A stretch of DNA of 64,000 nt. Source: JBBREP01 sp036501845 (GTDB taxonomy: Bacteria > Actinomycetota > Acidimicrobiia > IMCC26256 > PALSA-610). The stretch covers positions 62,001 through 126,000 of the forward strand of contig DASXZO010000040.1 in assembly GCA_036501845.1 (NCBI GenBank), given 5' to 3'. The notes beneath the pieces are model-generated. The model was given only the letters and a program-made list of their open reading frames with translations, ran no database searches and was not told where the DNA came from. Both the position numbers and the translations under genes were made by a program. This document shows positions 36,005 to 44,458 of the stretch, one piece after another. Position 1 is the stretch's first letter. Each line of letters begins with the position of its first letter.

Positions 36005-38212
36005 TCAACTCTTGAAGAGGAACTCGACCTGCTCGCCGAGGAGGTCCTCCACCTCGTCGGCGAGCGAACGGTTGTGGGCGAGGTCGGGATCGGCGTCGAG
36101 GATCCGCTCGGCGGCGCGCCGGGCCCGGCTCACCATCTCCTGGTCGCGCGGGATGCGAGCGATCTTGAGGTCGGAGAACCCCGACTGCCGCTCACCGAAC
36201 ACCTCACCGGCGCCGCGGATCTCGAGGTCGCGCTCGGCCAGCGCGAAGCCGTCGGTGGAGCTCGCCATGGCATCGAGGCGCGCCTTGCTCTCGTCGGTGG
36301 ACGCGTCGGCGAGCAGGAAGCACCACGACTCACCGCCACCACGACCGACCCGGCCGCGCAACTGGTGGAGCTGCGACAGCCCGAAGCGGTCGGCGTCCTC
36401 GATGATCATCACGGTCGCGTTCGCAACGTCGACGCCCACCTCGATCACGGTGGTGGACACGAGCGCGTCGAGGCGGCCGTCGCGGAACTCGCCCATCACG
36501 GCCTCTTTGTCCTTGCCCGGAAGCTGCCCGTGCAGGAGACCGAGGCGCAGGCCCTTCAACTCCTCGTGCTGCAGGCGCTCGAACTCCTCGGTGACCGCCT
36601 TGGCCTGCACCTTGTCGGAACCCTCCACGAGCGGGCACACGAGATACGCCTGGTGCCCTTGCTCGACCTCGGTGCGGAGCCGCTCGTAGGCGACGGCGCG
36701 GTCGACCGGCTCGGGGCCCACCACCTTCGTGGTGATCGGAGTGCGGCCCGGCGGCATCTCGCGCAGTTCGGAACGGTCGAGATCGCCGTACACGAGCATT
36801 GCCGCCGTGCGCGGGATCGGTGTGGCCGTCATCACGAGCACGTCGGGCAGACCGCTGCCGGTCCCGGTTCCGTCGCCGGCCTTCGAGCGCAGCATCGACC
36901 GTTGCTCCACGCCGAAACGATGTTGCTCATCGATCACCACTGCGCCGAGCGCCTTGAAATCGACACCTTCGTAGAGCAGCGCGTGCGTGCCGACCACGAT
37001 GTCGATGCTGCCGTCGAGCAGGCCGCGGTGCAGCGTCTTGCGCTCGGCCGCGGTGGTGCGGTTCGTGAGCAACGCCACGTTGAGGGCGCGCTCGTTGCTG
37101 TGCTGTTCGAAGAGGCCGGTGCCTGCGCCGTCGACCGTGAGACCGTCGAGCATGCGGCGCGCCGAGAGGAAGTGCTGCTCGGCCAGCACCTCGGTGGGGG
37201 CCATGAGCGCGCCCTGGTGGCCGCCCTCCACCGCGTGCAGGAGCATCGTGAGCGCCACGACGGTCTTGCCCGAACCGACGTCGCCCTGGAGCAGCCGGTG
37301 CATTGGGCTCGGTCGGGCCAGGTCGGCGGCGATCTCTGCGTTGGCGCGCAGCTGATCGTTGGTGAGATCGAACGGCAGCTTGGCGATGAACTGTTCGGCG
37401 AGACGGCCGTCGGTGACGTGGGTGATTCCCTGTTCGTTCGCCTCGAGCGCGCGCTTGCGCGCCACCAGACCGAGCTGCATGCGGAGGAACTCGTCGAACA
37501 CGAGGCGCTCGCGTGCTTTGGTGACTTCGCCCATGTTGTTCGGCGCGTGGATCCAGCGGTAGGCATCCCAACGGGCTGCGAGCTGTTCGCCGCCGCCTTG
37601 GTCGTCGTCGTCGTGGAGCTCGGCGCTCGGCACGGGGTCGGCAAGCGAGCGGTCTTCGCAGCGGCGCAGTACCTCGCGCACGAGGCCGCGCAGCTGCCAG
37701 GTGTACACCTCGGCCTTGCCGCTCTGCGGGTAGATCGGCACGATCACGCCGGTCTTGTCGTCGCCCTGGCCGGCCCGGCCGATCACGTCGACCACGGGAT
37801 TGGTCATCTGCCGCTTGCCCCGGTACACGTCGAGCTTGCCGAAGAAGGCGGCTTCGGTACCTACGGCGAGCTGCTTGTCGCGCCACGGCTGGTTGAAGAA
37901 GGTGACGGCCAGGAACGATTCGCCGTCGGTGACGGACACCTCCACGAGGCTGCGGCCCTGGCGGGTGCGCCGGCCGCGCACCTTGCGGATCTCGCCGAAC
38001 ACCGTGGCTTCCTCGCCCACGCTGAGGCTGGCGATGTCGGACTTCTTGGTGCGGTCGACGTAGCGGCGCGGGTAGTGCGTGAGCACGTCGAGCACGTTGT
38101 TGATGTGGATGCCGGCCAAGCGCTCACCGAGCGCGTCGCCCACGCCCTTCAAGTCGGTGACCGGCTTCCGGCTCAACTCCCGCAGCGTCAACGGCCCCGC
38201 AGCTGCGCTCAC
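36005..38212 (-). CDS. recG: ATP-dependent DNA helicase RecG
   Basis: RecG reverses stalled replication forks and processes R-loops. The 735-residue product has the N-terminal wedge/OB domain (VSVTDGESFLAVTFFNQPW), helicase motif I LLQGDVGSGKTVVALTMLLH, APTEVLAEQH, motif II VIDEQHRFGVEQR, motif III MTATPIPRT, motif V ALVSTTVIEVGVDVANA and motif VI QLHQLRGRVGRGG, and the C-terminal TRG region. GTG at 38212 is used. TAGCCT lies seven bases upstream and no Shine-Dalgarno is visible, suggesting a leaderless transcript. Confidence 0.96.
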   Translation of the reverse strand: MSAAAGPLTLRELSRKPVTDLKGVGDALGERLAGIHINNVLDVLTHYPRRYVDRTKKSDIASLSVGEEATVFGEIRKVRGRRTRQGRSLVEVSVTDGESFLAVTFFNQPWRDKQLAVGTEAAFFGKLDVYRGKRQMTNPVVDVIGRAGQGDDKTGVIVPIYPQSGKAEVYTWQLRGLVREVLRRCEDRSLADPVPSAELHDDDDQGGGEQLAARWDAYRWIHAPNNMGEVTKARERLVFDEFLRMQLGLVARKRALEANEQGITHVTDGRLAEQFIAKLPFDLTNDQLRANAEIAADLARPSPMHRLLQGDVGSGKTVVALTMLLHAVEGGHQGALMAPTEVLAEQHFLSARRMLDGLTVDGAGTGLFEQHSNERALNVALLTNRTTAAERKTLHRGLLDGSIDIVVGTHALLYEGVDFKALGAVVIDEQHRFGVEQRSMLRSKAGDGTGTGSGLPDVLVMTATPIPRTAAMLVYGDLDRSELREMPPGRTPITTKVVGPEPVDRAVAYERLRTEVEQGHQAYLVCPLVEGSDKVQAKAVTEEFERLQHEELKGLRLGLLHGQLPGKDKEAVMGEFRDGRLDALVSTTVIEVGVDVANATVMIIEDADRFGLSQLHQLRGRVGRGGGESWCFLLADASTDESKARLDAMASSTDGFALAERDLEIRGAGEVFGERQSGFSDLKIARIPRDQEMVSRARRAAERILDADPDLAHNRSLADEVEDLLGEQVEFLFKS

Positions 38213-38258
38213 GTCCCGAAGGCTACGGCCCCCTCGCGACACAGCCCGCCCCGCGTGG

Positions 38259-38302
38259 GTGGTCCCGCGTTTGTCAGATATCGCTGACAAACGCGGGCCC
38301 AC
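38259..38302. repeat. 44-base palindrome, left copy
   Basis: Arms GTGGTCCCGCGTTTGTCAG (38259-38277) and CTGACAAACGCGGGCCCAC (38284-38302) pair with one mismatch around a six-base loop (ATATCG). The right copy is at 39274-39317. Here it lies between the divergent recG and AbiEi-type genes, where a terminator is not expected. Confidence 0.8.
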
Positions 38303-38378
38303 GGAAATGTCTGTCGCAACCTGCAGCGATCATCTCAAACAGCGCCGTCCTCCCCCGGCCGACTCGAGAGGAGGACCG

Positions 38379-39302
38379 TTGCCAGATCTCGCCCGACTTG
38401 CGCGCATCACCCGCCGGTCGTCACAACGCGGCCATTTCACCGTCGCCCAGGCCAGCCGCTGTGGAATCAACCGCCAGATGCTCTTCGACTGGGCGGGGCG
38501 CGGGATCCTCACGCGCACTGGACGAGGCGTATACCGCTTCGCCGCCGCCGGACCCACCACATGGAAAGACGACCTCGCCGGCTCTTTGCTCGCTACCGGT
38601 GGCACCGCGTCTGGGCGCTCAGCGGTCGCGCTCTACGGGCTCATCGGCCCGCCAGCGCGTTCGGAGGTGCTCGTTCATAGGAAGTCGCGGCACGCGATCA
38701 GCCCCCAGCACACCACCCGCACGTCACCGAAACGCGATTACACAGTCGTTGACGGCTTGCGTGCGCTCCATCCAGTACGGGCGATTCTTGATGCCGCCCA
38801 TCGCATGCCGCGCAAACAGGCCGTCGACATGATTGAGCGCGCCATCGTGCGCGGACTCATCGACCCGTTGGAGCTCGAGCGGCGTGCGCGCGAGCTGCGC
38901 AATTCAAAGCGCCCAGGTTGCAGAGTGGTGCTGGGCATCCTCGCCGAGCTTCATCCAGAATTGGAGCGATCCCGCAACGAGTGGGAAGCGCTCGTCGTCC
39001 GACGTTGCCGCGAGCTCGGTCTCCCGGAGCCCGAACTCGAGTACGAGATCTGGATCGACGGCGAGCATTACTTCCTCGACGCCGCCTGGCCAGACCTGCT
39101 TGTCACGCTCGAGTTCGACGGCCGTGACCCCCACATGCGGCGGCATGTGCACGATCACGACAGCCGCCGGCGCAATGACCTGGCCGCGGCGGGTTGGACG
39201 CGGTTCGGAATCACTTCCACCGATGCTCGGCGCACCGACGCGAAGGTGTTTCGCCAAGTCGCACAGGCGCTGCGTGGTCCTGCGATTGTCAGGCATAGCT
39301 GA
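38379..39302 (+). CDS. AbiEi-type winged-helix protein with DUF559-like nuclease domain
   Basis: A 307-residue protein. The first ~55 residues (LARITRRSSQRGHFTVAQAS, INRQMLFDWAGRGILTRTGR, GVYRF) are the AbiEi antitoxin-type winged helix. The middle resembles the rest of AbiEi-like proteins. The last ~90 residues look like a DUF559/Vsr-type PD-(D/E)xK fold: EYEIWIDGEHYFLDAAWPDL and LVTLEFDGRDPH. Such solitary genes are frequent in actinobacteria, and the substrate is unknown. The TTG at 38379 follows AGAGGAGG; an ATG at 38308 is an alternative. No AbiEii partner is present. The gene lies between two palindromes. Confidence 0.82.
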   Translation: MPDLARLARITRRSSQRGHFTVAQASRCGINRQMLFDWAGRGILTRTGRGVYRFAAAGPTTWKDDLAGSLLATGGTASGRSAVALYGLIGPPARSEVLVHRKSRHAISPQHTTRTSPKRDYTVVDGLRALHPVRAILDAAHRMPRKQAVDMIERAIVRGLIDPLELERRARELRNSKRPGCRVVLGILAELHPELERSRNEWEALVVRRCRELGLPEPELEYEIWIDGEHYFLDAAWPDLLVTLEFDGRDPHMRRHVHDHDSRRRNDLAAAGWTRFGITSTDARRTDAKVFRQVAQALRGPAIVRHS

Positions 39303-39317
39303 CAAACGCGGGACCAC
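39274..39317. repeat. 44-base palindrome, right copy
   Basis: Arms GTGGTCCTGCGATTGTCAG (39274-39292) and CTGACAAACGCGGGACCAC (39299-39317) with two mismatches and a six-base loop (GCATAG). The right arm differs from the 38284 copy at one base. It covers the last codons and stop of the AbiEi-type gene and lies 22 bases from the end of the convergent FakA-like gene, so it may also act as a two-way terminator. Confidence 0.8.
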
Positions 39318-39339
39318 GGGCGCCGGGCCGGCACCCTCG

Positions 39340-41031
39340 CTATTCGACGCCGACGAGGTAGGGGTAGAGGGGTTGGCCGCCTTCGTGGAACTCGACGTCG
39401 ACGTGGGGGTGGGCGAGCTTCAGGTGTTCTTTGATGCGCTCGGAGTCGGCGGCGCGGGCTTCGGCGCCCACCACCACGGTCACGATCTCGCTGTCGTCGT
39501 CGACGAGTTCGTCGAGCAATGCAGCACAGGCCGCCGACGTCGTCGGCTTCGCCGCCACGATCCCACCGACACGCGCGATCGCGAGCCAGTCGCCCTGGCG
39601 GATATCACCGCACTCGGCCACAGAGTCGCGCACCGCCTGGGTCACCTCACCCGAGCGCACCCGGCCCAACGCCTCGGTGAACGCCGCGGTGTTCGGCCCA
39701 ATCTCCTCGTCGGGGTCGTACGACACCAGCGCGGCCAAGGCTTCGATCACCGACGTGGTGGGCACCACCTCCACCTGCTTCGCCGTGAGCGAGTCGACCT
39801 GCTGGGCCACGGCGATGATGTTCTTGTTGTTCGGTAGCACGATCACCGCGTCGGCATTGCACGCCTCGACCGCCTCGAGGATCTGCGCGGTCGACGGGTT
39901 CATCGACTGACCGCCGGCCACCACTTCCTGCACACCGAGCGAGCACAACAAGCGGCGCACGCCCTCCCCCACTCCCACTGCGACAACTGCGGTCGTGACC
40001 GGCTCGTGCGCGCCCGCCAACCCCACGTCCTCGGCGCCGCCGTGGGCCTCGCGCACCCAATCGGCCTCTTCGGCCGCCGACTCGCCCGCGGCCACCTCGT
40101 CGAACAGGTCGGTCACGCGGATCTCGTGGGGCCGGCCGGCCTGGATCCCCGCTTCCACCGCGCTACCGATGTCGTTCGTGTGGATGTGGCAGTTGTAGAT
40201 GCCGTCACCACCCACCACCACGATCGAATCGCCGATCGTGAGCCACGTGTCGCGGAACGGTCCAATGGTCGTGTCGTCGGCGTCGAGCAGGTACATCACC
40301 TCATAACGCAGGCCGGCAATGTCTTCACCTGCGAGATGCCGTTCCACCGCGGCAGGCGTGGTGGTGAGCACCGCGGGCTCGGGCAGCGGACGGCCGTCGA
40401 TCACGTGCTGCAACGCGGCGAGAAAGAGGGTGAACCCCGACCCGCCCGAGTCGACCACGCCGGCCTGGCGCAACGCGGCGAGCAGTTCGGGCGTGCGTTC
40501 GACGGCCCGCTGCGCCGCGGCCGACGCCGCGTCGACGAGCGCGTCGAGCGACAGACCGCCGTTGTTGGCCGCCGACGCGGCCGCGGCTTCACACGCCTCG
40601 GCGGTCTCGCGCGCCACGGTGAGGATCGTTCCCTCGACCGGTCGCAGCACCGCGTCGTACGCGGCGTCGGCCCCGCGCCGGAATGCGGCCACGAGGTCGG
40701 ACGGCCCGATCCACTCCAGCGGCTGGAACACCTCGGCGAAGCCGCGCAGGATCTGGCTCGTGATCACGCCCGAATTGCCGCGTGCCCCCATCAACGACCC
40801 GCGCGACAGCGCGTTGCACACCTCGGGCATCGCCTCGGCACTGCGCAACTCGTTGCAGACCGACTCGAGCGTGAGCGCCATGTTGGTGCCGGTGTCGCCG
40901 TCGGGCACGGGGTACACGTTGAGGCGGTTCAGTTCGTCCTGGTGGAGGCGCAGCGCGTCTCGGAACGTCTCGACGGCCCGGCGCAGATCGGCCGCACCCA
41001 GTCGTTGCAGGGGGCGGTCCGGCACGGGCAT
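39340..41031 (-). CDS. fakA: DAK2-domain fatty acid kinase FakA-like protein
   Basis: FakA phosphorylates fatty acids bound to FakB (DegV) proteins. The 563-residue product has the DAK2 nucleotide site LNVYPVPDGDTGTNM and SLMGARGNSGVITSQIL, a middle FakA domain (VDSGGSGFTLFLAALQ, GDSIVVVGGDGIYNCHIHTN) and a C-terminal FakB-like domain (CNADAVIVLPNNKNI). ATG at 41031 is used; the frame runs further upstream without similarity. The order recG, (AbiEi), fakA, divergent rpmB is a common Gram-positive arrangement with the AbiEi gene inserted. No fakB is in the window. Confidence 0.93.
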   Translation of the reverse strand: MPVPDRPLQRLGAADLRRAVETFRDALRLHQDELNRLNVYPVPDGDTGTNMALTLESVCNELRSAEAMPEVCNALSRGSLMGARGNSGVITSQILRGFAEVFQPLEWIGPSDLVAAFRRGADAAYDAVLRPVEGTILTVARETAEACEAAAASAANNGGLSLDALVDAASAAAQRAVERTPELLAALRQAGVVDSGGSGFTLFLAALQHVIDGRPLPEPAVLTTTPAAVERHLAGEDIAGLRYEVMYLLDADDTTIGPFRDTWLTIGDSIVVVGGDGIYNCHIHTNDIGSAVEAGIQAGRPHEIRVTDLFDEVAAGESAAEEADWVREAHGGAEDVGLAGAHEPVTTAVVAVGVGEGVRRLLCSLGVQEVVAGGQSMNPSTAQILEAVEACNADAVIVLPNNKNIIAVAQQVDSLTAKQVEVVPTTSVIEALAALVSYDPDEEIGPNTAAFTEALGRVRSGEVTQAVRDSVAECGDIRQGDWLAIARVGGIVAAKPTTSAACAALLDELVDDDSEIVTVVVGAEARAADSERIKEHLKLAHPHVDVEFHEGGQPLYPYLVGVE

Positions 41032-41129
41032 GCGCGGGTCACGATATCGGGGCTGGTACGCGCGACCCGGGGCACGCGAACCGGCGCTGCTACCGTGTTC
41101 CGGTTCCCCCAACTGCGAGGTGCTCGACG

Positions 41130-41318
41130 ATGGCAGCGGTATGCGACGTGTGCGGCAAGAAGCCGCAGTTCGGCATGCGCCTCTCGCACTCGCACCGGCG
41201 CACCAAGCGGCGCTGGAACCCGAACGTGCAACGCGTGCGTGCGATGGTCGGTGGCACGTCGAAGCGGGTCAACGTGTGCACCTCGTGCCTCAAGGCCGGC
41301 CAGGTCACCAAGGTCTGA
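41130..41318 (+). CDS. rpmB: 50S ribosomal protein bL28
   Basis: A 62-residue L28: MAAVCDVCGKKPQFGMRLSH, HRRTKRRWNPNVQRVRA and RVNVCTSCLKAGQVTKV. Two CxxC pairs mark the zinc-binding form. GAGGTG lies upstream of the ATG at 41130. It is divergent from fakA, the usual arrangement. Confidence 0.97.
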   Translation: MAAVCDVCGKKPQFGMRLSHSHRRTKRRWNPNVQRVRAMVGGTSKRVNVCTSCLKAGQVTKV

Positions 41319-41361
41319 GCGCAGCGACCCGGCCGAGCGAGTGCGAACCACTTCGCTCGGA

Positions 41362-41421
41362 CAGCGAGACCGGAGTGAGGGAAGGCCCACCGGCCCGTGA
41401 GCGCACCGAACAAGAGGTAGG
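41362..41421. repeat. dispersed repeat A, copy 1, ending in a ribosome binding site
   Basis: About 60 bases that match 58005-58064 with roughly ten differences. The shared core includes GAGGGAAGGCCCACCGGCCC, then TGAGCG and AAGAGGTA. In both copies the AAGAGGTA end sits a few bases before a start codon (cold-shock-like gene here, HIT gene there) and forms its Shine-Dalgarno. Confidence 0.7.
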
Positions 41422-41428
41422 ACACAAC

Positions 41429-41656
41429 GTGCAAGGCGTCGTCAAGCTGTTCGATCCGCTCACCGGCGAAGGCGTCGTGATGTGCGACACCGATCGCGGC
41501 GACCGGATCTTCGCGGCCAACGCGCTCGAGGGATCGCTGTTCCGCACTCTGCGCCAGGGCCAGCGGATCACGTTCGAGGTCGACGGTGACGGCCGCGCCA
41601 CCACGGTGCGCCTCGGATCCGAACCCGACATGGGCATCGGCACCGCCGATATTTAG
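41429..41656 (+). CDS. divergent cold-shock-domain protein
   Basis: A 75-residue protein with the cold-shock OB fold: VQGVVKLFDPLTGEGVVMCD, then GDRIFAANALEGSLFRTLRQ, GQRITFEVDGDGRATTVRLG. The first-strand and loop pattern follows CspA, but the RNA-binding motifs KGFGFI and VFVHFS are replaced by TGEGVVM and RIFAAN, so nucleic-acid contacts may differ. The GTG at 41429 has AAGAGGTAGG upstream, supplied by a dispersed repeat. It follows rpmB on the same strand after 110 bases. Confidence 0.8.
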   Translation: MQGVVKLFDPLTGEGVVMCDTDRGDRIFAANALEGSLFRTLRQGQRITFEVDGDGRATTVRLGSEPDMGIGTADI

Positions 41657-41761
41657 AGAGAGTTCTGGCGTTCGCTCGTTCGTGCGCGGCGACCAGAGCA
41701 CCAACCCGCGAGCGCAGCGAGCCCCTCGTGTGCCGGGAGCTCGCCGCGACGGTGAATGAGC

Positions 41762-41821
41762 GGGACGGGCAAGCGGAGCGCCAGCGGAGCTGCCGGTACC
41801 GCGACTGAGCTGGAGCAGTAG
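41762..41821. repeat. dispersed repeat B, copy 2
   Basis: Inverted copy of 9508-9567 (shared words CAGCGGAGCTG and CGGTACCGC on the plus strand). It abuts the 3' end of pckG. The whole stretch 41657-41821 is spacer rich in GAGCGA-type words with no gene seen. Confidence 0.6.
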
Positions 41822-43624
41822 TTACGCGAGGCGCTCGCTGAGCGCAGTGAGTTGCGCGCGGAGCTCGGCGGGTAGGCGGTCGGCGAACTTGGCGAAGTGC
41901 TGCTCGATGAGCGGCACCTCGTTGCGCCACGACTCTGTGTCGACGGCGCGCAGCTCGTCCATGGCACCGTCGCTCAGCGAGAGCCCAGCGGTGTCGATGG
42001 CGCCCGGCGCGGGCAGTCGACCGATCGCCGTGTCGACGGCAGCACCGCTCCCGCCGCAGCGATCGAACACCCACGCGAGCACGCGTGAGTTCTCGCCGTA
42101 GCCGGGCCACAGGAACTTGCCGTTGGCGTCCTTGCGGAACCAGTTGACGTAGAAGATGCGCGGCAGGTTCGCGGCGTCGGTGGCAGCACCGATCTTCAAC
42201 CAGTGGGCGAAGTAGTCACCCATGTTGTAACCACAGAACGGCAGCATCGCGAACGGGTCGCGGCGCAGGTTGCCGACCGCGCCGGCTGCGGCGGCTGTGG
42301 TCTCGCTCGCCATCGTCGAGCCGAGGAACACGCCGTGATCCCAATCGAACGCCTCGGTCACGAGCGGCACCACCGAGGCGCGCCGGCCGCCGAACAGGAA
42401 CGCCGAGATCGGCACCCCGGCCGGGTCCTGCCATTCGGGAGCCACGCACGGCACCTGCGAGAGCGGAGCGGTGAAGCGGGCATTCGGGTGCGCGGCGGGC
42501 ACGTCCGATGCCGGCGTCCACTCGTTGCCCTTCCAGTCGGTGAGGTGCGCGGGCTTGTCGCTGGTGAGCCCCTCCCACCACACGTCGCGGTCGTCGGTGA
42601 GCGCCACGTTCGTGAACACGACGTTGCGGTCGAGCGCGGCGATCGCGTTCGGGTTCGTGTCCTGGCCGGTTCCCGGCGCCACGCCGAACATGCCGAACTC
42701 CGGGTTGATCGCGTAGAGACGGCCGTCTTCGCCGAACTTCATCCAGCAGATGTCGTCACCGATCGTCTCGGCCGTCCAACCCGGGATCGTGGGCACGAGC
42801 ATCGCGAGGTTCGTCTTGCCGCAGGCGCTCGGGAACGCCGCGGCGATGAACTTCGACTCGCCCTTCGGGTTCGTGAGCTTGAGGATCAGCATGTGCTCGG
42901 CGAGCCAACCGTCGTCGCGCGCCATCGTGGACGCGATGCGCAACGCGAAGCACTTCTTGCCGAGCAGCGCGTTGCCGCCGTAACCCGATCCGTAGCTCCA
43001 GATCTCGCGCGTCTCGGGGAAGTGCACGATGTACTTGTTGTCGGGGTTGCACGGCCACGCAACGTCGGCCTCGCCGGGCGCGAGCGGCGCGCCGATCGAG
43101 TGCACGCACGGCACGAACTCGCCGTCGGTGCCGAGCACGTCGAGCGCGCCCTGGCCCATGCGCGTCATCGTGCGCATCGACGCGGCCACGTACGCAGAGT
43201 CGGTGAGCTCCACACCGATGTGCGCGATCGGCGAACCGAGCGGGCCCATCGAGAACGGCACCACGTAGAGCGTGCGACCTCGCATCGCGCCGCGGTACAG
43301 ATCGAGCATGTCGGCGCGCATCTGGTCGGGCTCGCGCCAGTTGTTCGTGGGTCCGGCGTCGGCCTCGGCCTGCGAGCAGATGAACGTGCGGTCCTCGACG
43401 CGGGCGACGTCGCCCGGGTCGGAACGCGCGTAGAACGAGTTGGGGCGTTTCGCCGGGTCGAGCGGCGTGAACGTGCCAGCGTCGACCAGACGGCGGCACA
43501 GCTCGGCGTACTCCGCGTCGCTGCCGTCGCACCATTCGACGGCGTCGGGCTCGAGGATCGCCCGCCAGTGCTCGACCCACTCCAGCAGGCCGGCATGTGC
43601 CGTCGGCGCGTCGGTGCTCGTCAT
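41822..43624 (-). CDS. pckG: GTP-dependent phosphoenolpyruvate carboxykinase
   Basis: PckG converts oxaloacetate and GTP to PEP, the entry to gluconeogenesis, in the cytosol. The 600-residue product matches the GTP class throughout: FICSQAEADAGPTNNW, the Mn site and substrate region YVVPFSMGPLGSP, GSGYGGNALLGKKCFALR, the P-loop AFPSACGKTNLAM (residues 263-275, with catalytic Cys) and guanine-site FLFGGRRASVVPLV and GYNMGDYF. The ATG at 43624 has TAAAAT six bases upstream and no Shine-Dalgarno, so the mRNA is probably leaderless. Confidence 0.97.
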   Translation of the reverse strand: MTSTDAPTAHAGLLEWVEHWRAILEPDAVEWCDGSDAEYAELCRRLVDAGTFTPLDPAKRPNSFYARSDPGDVARVEDRTFICSQAEADAGPTNNWREPDQMRADMLDLYRGAMRGRTLYVVPFSMGPLGSPIAHIGVELTDSAYVAASMRTMTRMGQGALDVLGTDGEFVPCVHSIGAPLAPGEADVAWPCNPDNKYIVHFPETREIWSYGSGYGGNALLGKKCFALRIASTMARDDGWLAEHMLILKLTNPKGESKFIAAAFPSACGKTNLAMLVPTIPGWTAETIGDDICWMKFGEDGRLYAINPEFGMFGVAPGTGQDTNPNAIAALDRNVVFTNVALTDDRDVWWEGLTSDKPAHLTDWKGNEWTPASDVPAAHPNARFTAPLSQVPCVAPEWQDPAGVPISAFLFGGRRASVVPLVTEAFDWDHGVFLGSTMASETTAAAAGAVGNLRRDPFAMLPFCGYNMGDYFAHWLKIGAATDAANLPRIFYVNWFRKDANGKFLWPGYGENSRVLAWVFDRCGGSGAAVDTAIGRLPAPGAIDTAGLSLSDGAMDELRAVDTESWRNEVPLIEQHFAKFADRLPAELRAQLTALSERLA

Positions 43625-43630
43625 ACCGGG

Positions 43631-43636
43631 ATTTTA
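43631..43636 (-). promoter_or_regulatory. -10 element for leaderless pckG transcript
   Basis: TAAAAT on the minus strand lies six bases from the pckG ATG (spacer CCCGGT), the spacing expected when transcription starts at the first base of the start codon. No clear -35 is seen. No ribosome binding site precedes the gene. Confidence 0.5.
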
Positions 43637-43739
43637 CGGCTCTCTTGCATGGCCGAGTCGAAGCGAGCCGGCTCCTGGTGCTTGCCCGTCCCTATCCGCC
43701 ACAGCCCGATCGCAGACCCTTGACGGTACGCTCGGCCTT

Positions 43740-43976
43740 GTGGCAGTGCAGGCGTACATCCTGATCCAGACCGAGGTGGGCAAGGCCTCGAGCGTCACCG
43801 AGGAGATCCGAGCGCTGAAGGGCGTGACCACGGCCGACGACGTCACCGGTCCGTACGACGTGATCGTGAAGGCCGAGGCACCCTCGGTCGACGACCTCGG
43901 CAAGATGGTGGTGTCGAAGATCCAGCTCGTTGAGGGCATCACCCGCACCCTCACCTGCCCCGTCGTGAATCTCTAA
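43740..43976 (+). CDS. stand-alone AsnC/Lrp ligand-binding (RAM) domain protein
   Basis: A 78-residue protein consisting only of the RAM domain of Lrp/AsnC regulators: VQAYILIQTEVGKASSVTEE, VTTADDVTGPYDVIVKAEAP, KIQLVEGITRTLTCPVV. It has no DNA-binding helix-turn-helix. Such stand-alone domains form oligomeric rings that bind amino acids and may modulate other proteins. The GTG at 43740 gives the family N-terminus; the upstream frame is pckG antisense. It is divergent from pckG. Confidence 0.85.
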   Translation: MAVQAYILIQTEVGKASSVTEEIRALKGVTTADDVTGPYDVIVKAEAPSVDDLGKMVVSKIQLVEGITRTLTCPVVNL

Positions 43977-44077
43977 AGAGCCAGAACAAACCGCAGCATC
44001 TGGTTCCGGCGCGGCGACCGCCCGGCCGAGCAGCAGGAGCCGGCGTATGCGGTCGCTCGCCGCCGAGCGCAGCGAGG

Positions 44078-44449
44078 CTAAACGACTTGCAGGATGCCGC
44101 GGATTCCTACGCCCATGAGGAAGAGTCCGCCGAGGCCGTAGGCGAGTTCCATCCTGCCTTTGGCGCGCCACACGTAGCGGTACGAGTAGAGCAACCCCAC
44201 GCTGATGAAGGCCACGTAGCCGTAGAAGTAGTGCAGGCCCGGCGCCTTGTAATCCTTGCTCGACACGAGGACCGCGCCCGTGATCACCTGCAGCATGAGC
44301 GCGAGCTCGGCGAAGATCACGCCCACCCACACCGGTCGGCCGCGAAAGCGCGGCCACTTCCATGCCGCGAGCGCGTACAGACCGCTCAAGGCGTTCAACA
44401 CAATTGCGATGTAGCCCCAGTCACCGTGGAACCGCCGCAGAAGCGCCAT
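44078..44449 (-). CDS. four-helix integral membrane protein, unknown
   Basis: The 123-residue product has four hydrophobic helices (about 12-30, 42-62, 71-88, 97-117), with Arg-rich loops (KWPRFRGRP, RYVWRAKGR) on the inside and YKAPGLHYFYG before helix 3. No family was recognised. It lies nine bases downstream of the acyl-CoA synthetase frame on the same strand, so cotranscription is possible. ATG at 44449 is used. Confidence 0.72.
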   Translation of the reverse strand: MALLRRFHGDWGYIAIVLNALSGLYALAAWKWPRFRGRPVWVGVIFAELALMLQVITGAVLVSSKDYKAPGLHYFYGYVAFISVGLLYSYRYVWRAKGRMELAYGLGGLFLMGVGIRGILQVV

Positions 44450-44458
44450 GGGCAGTGA

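Noticed and set aside
40006..41400. Long plus-strand frame opposite fakA running into rpmB
   Set aside because: Reading frame shadow: fakA and rpmB are both well-supported families, and the frame has no domain of its own.
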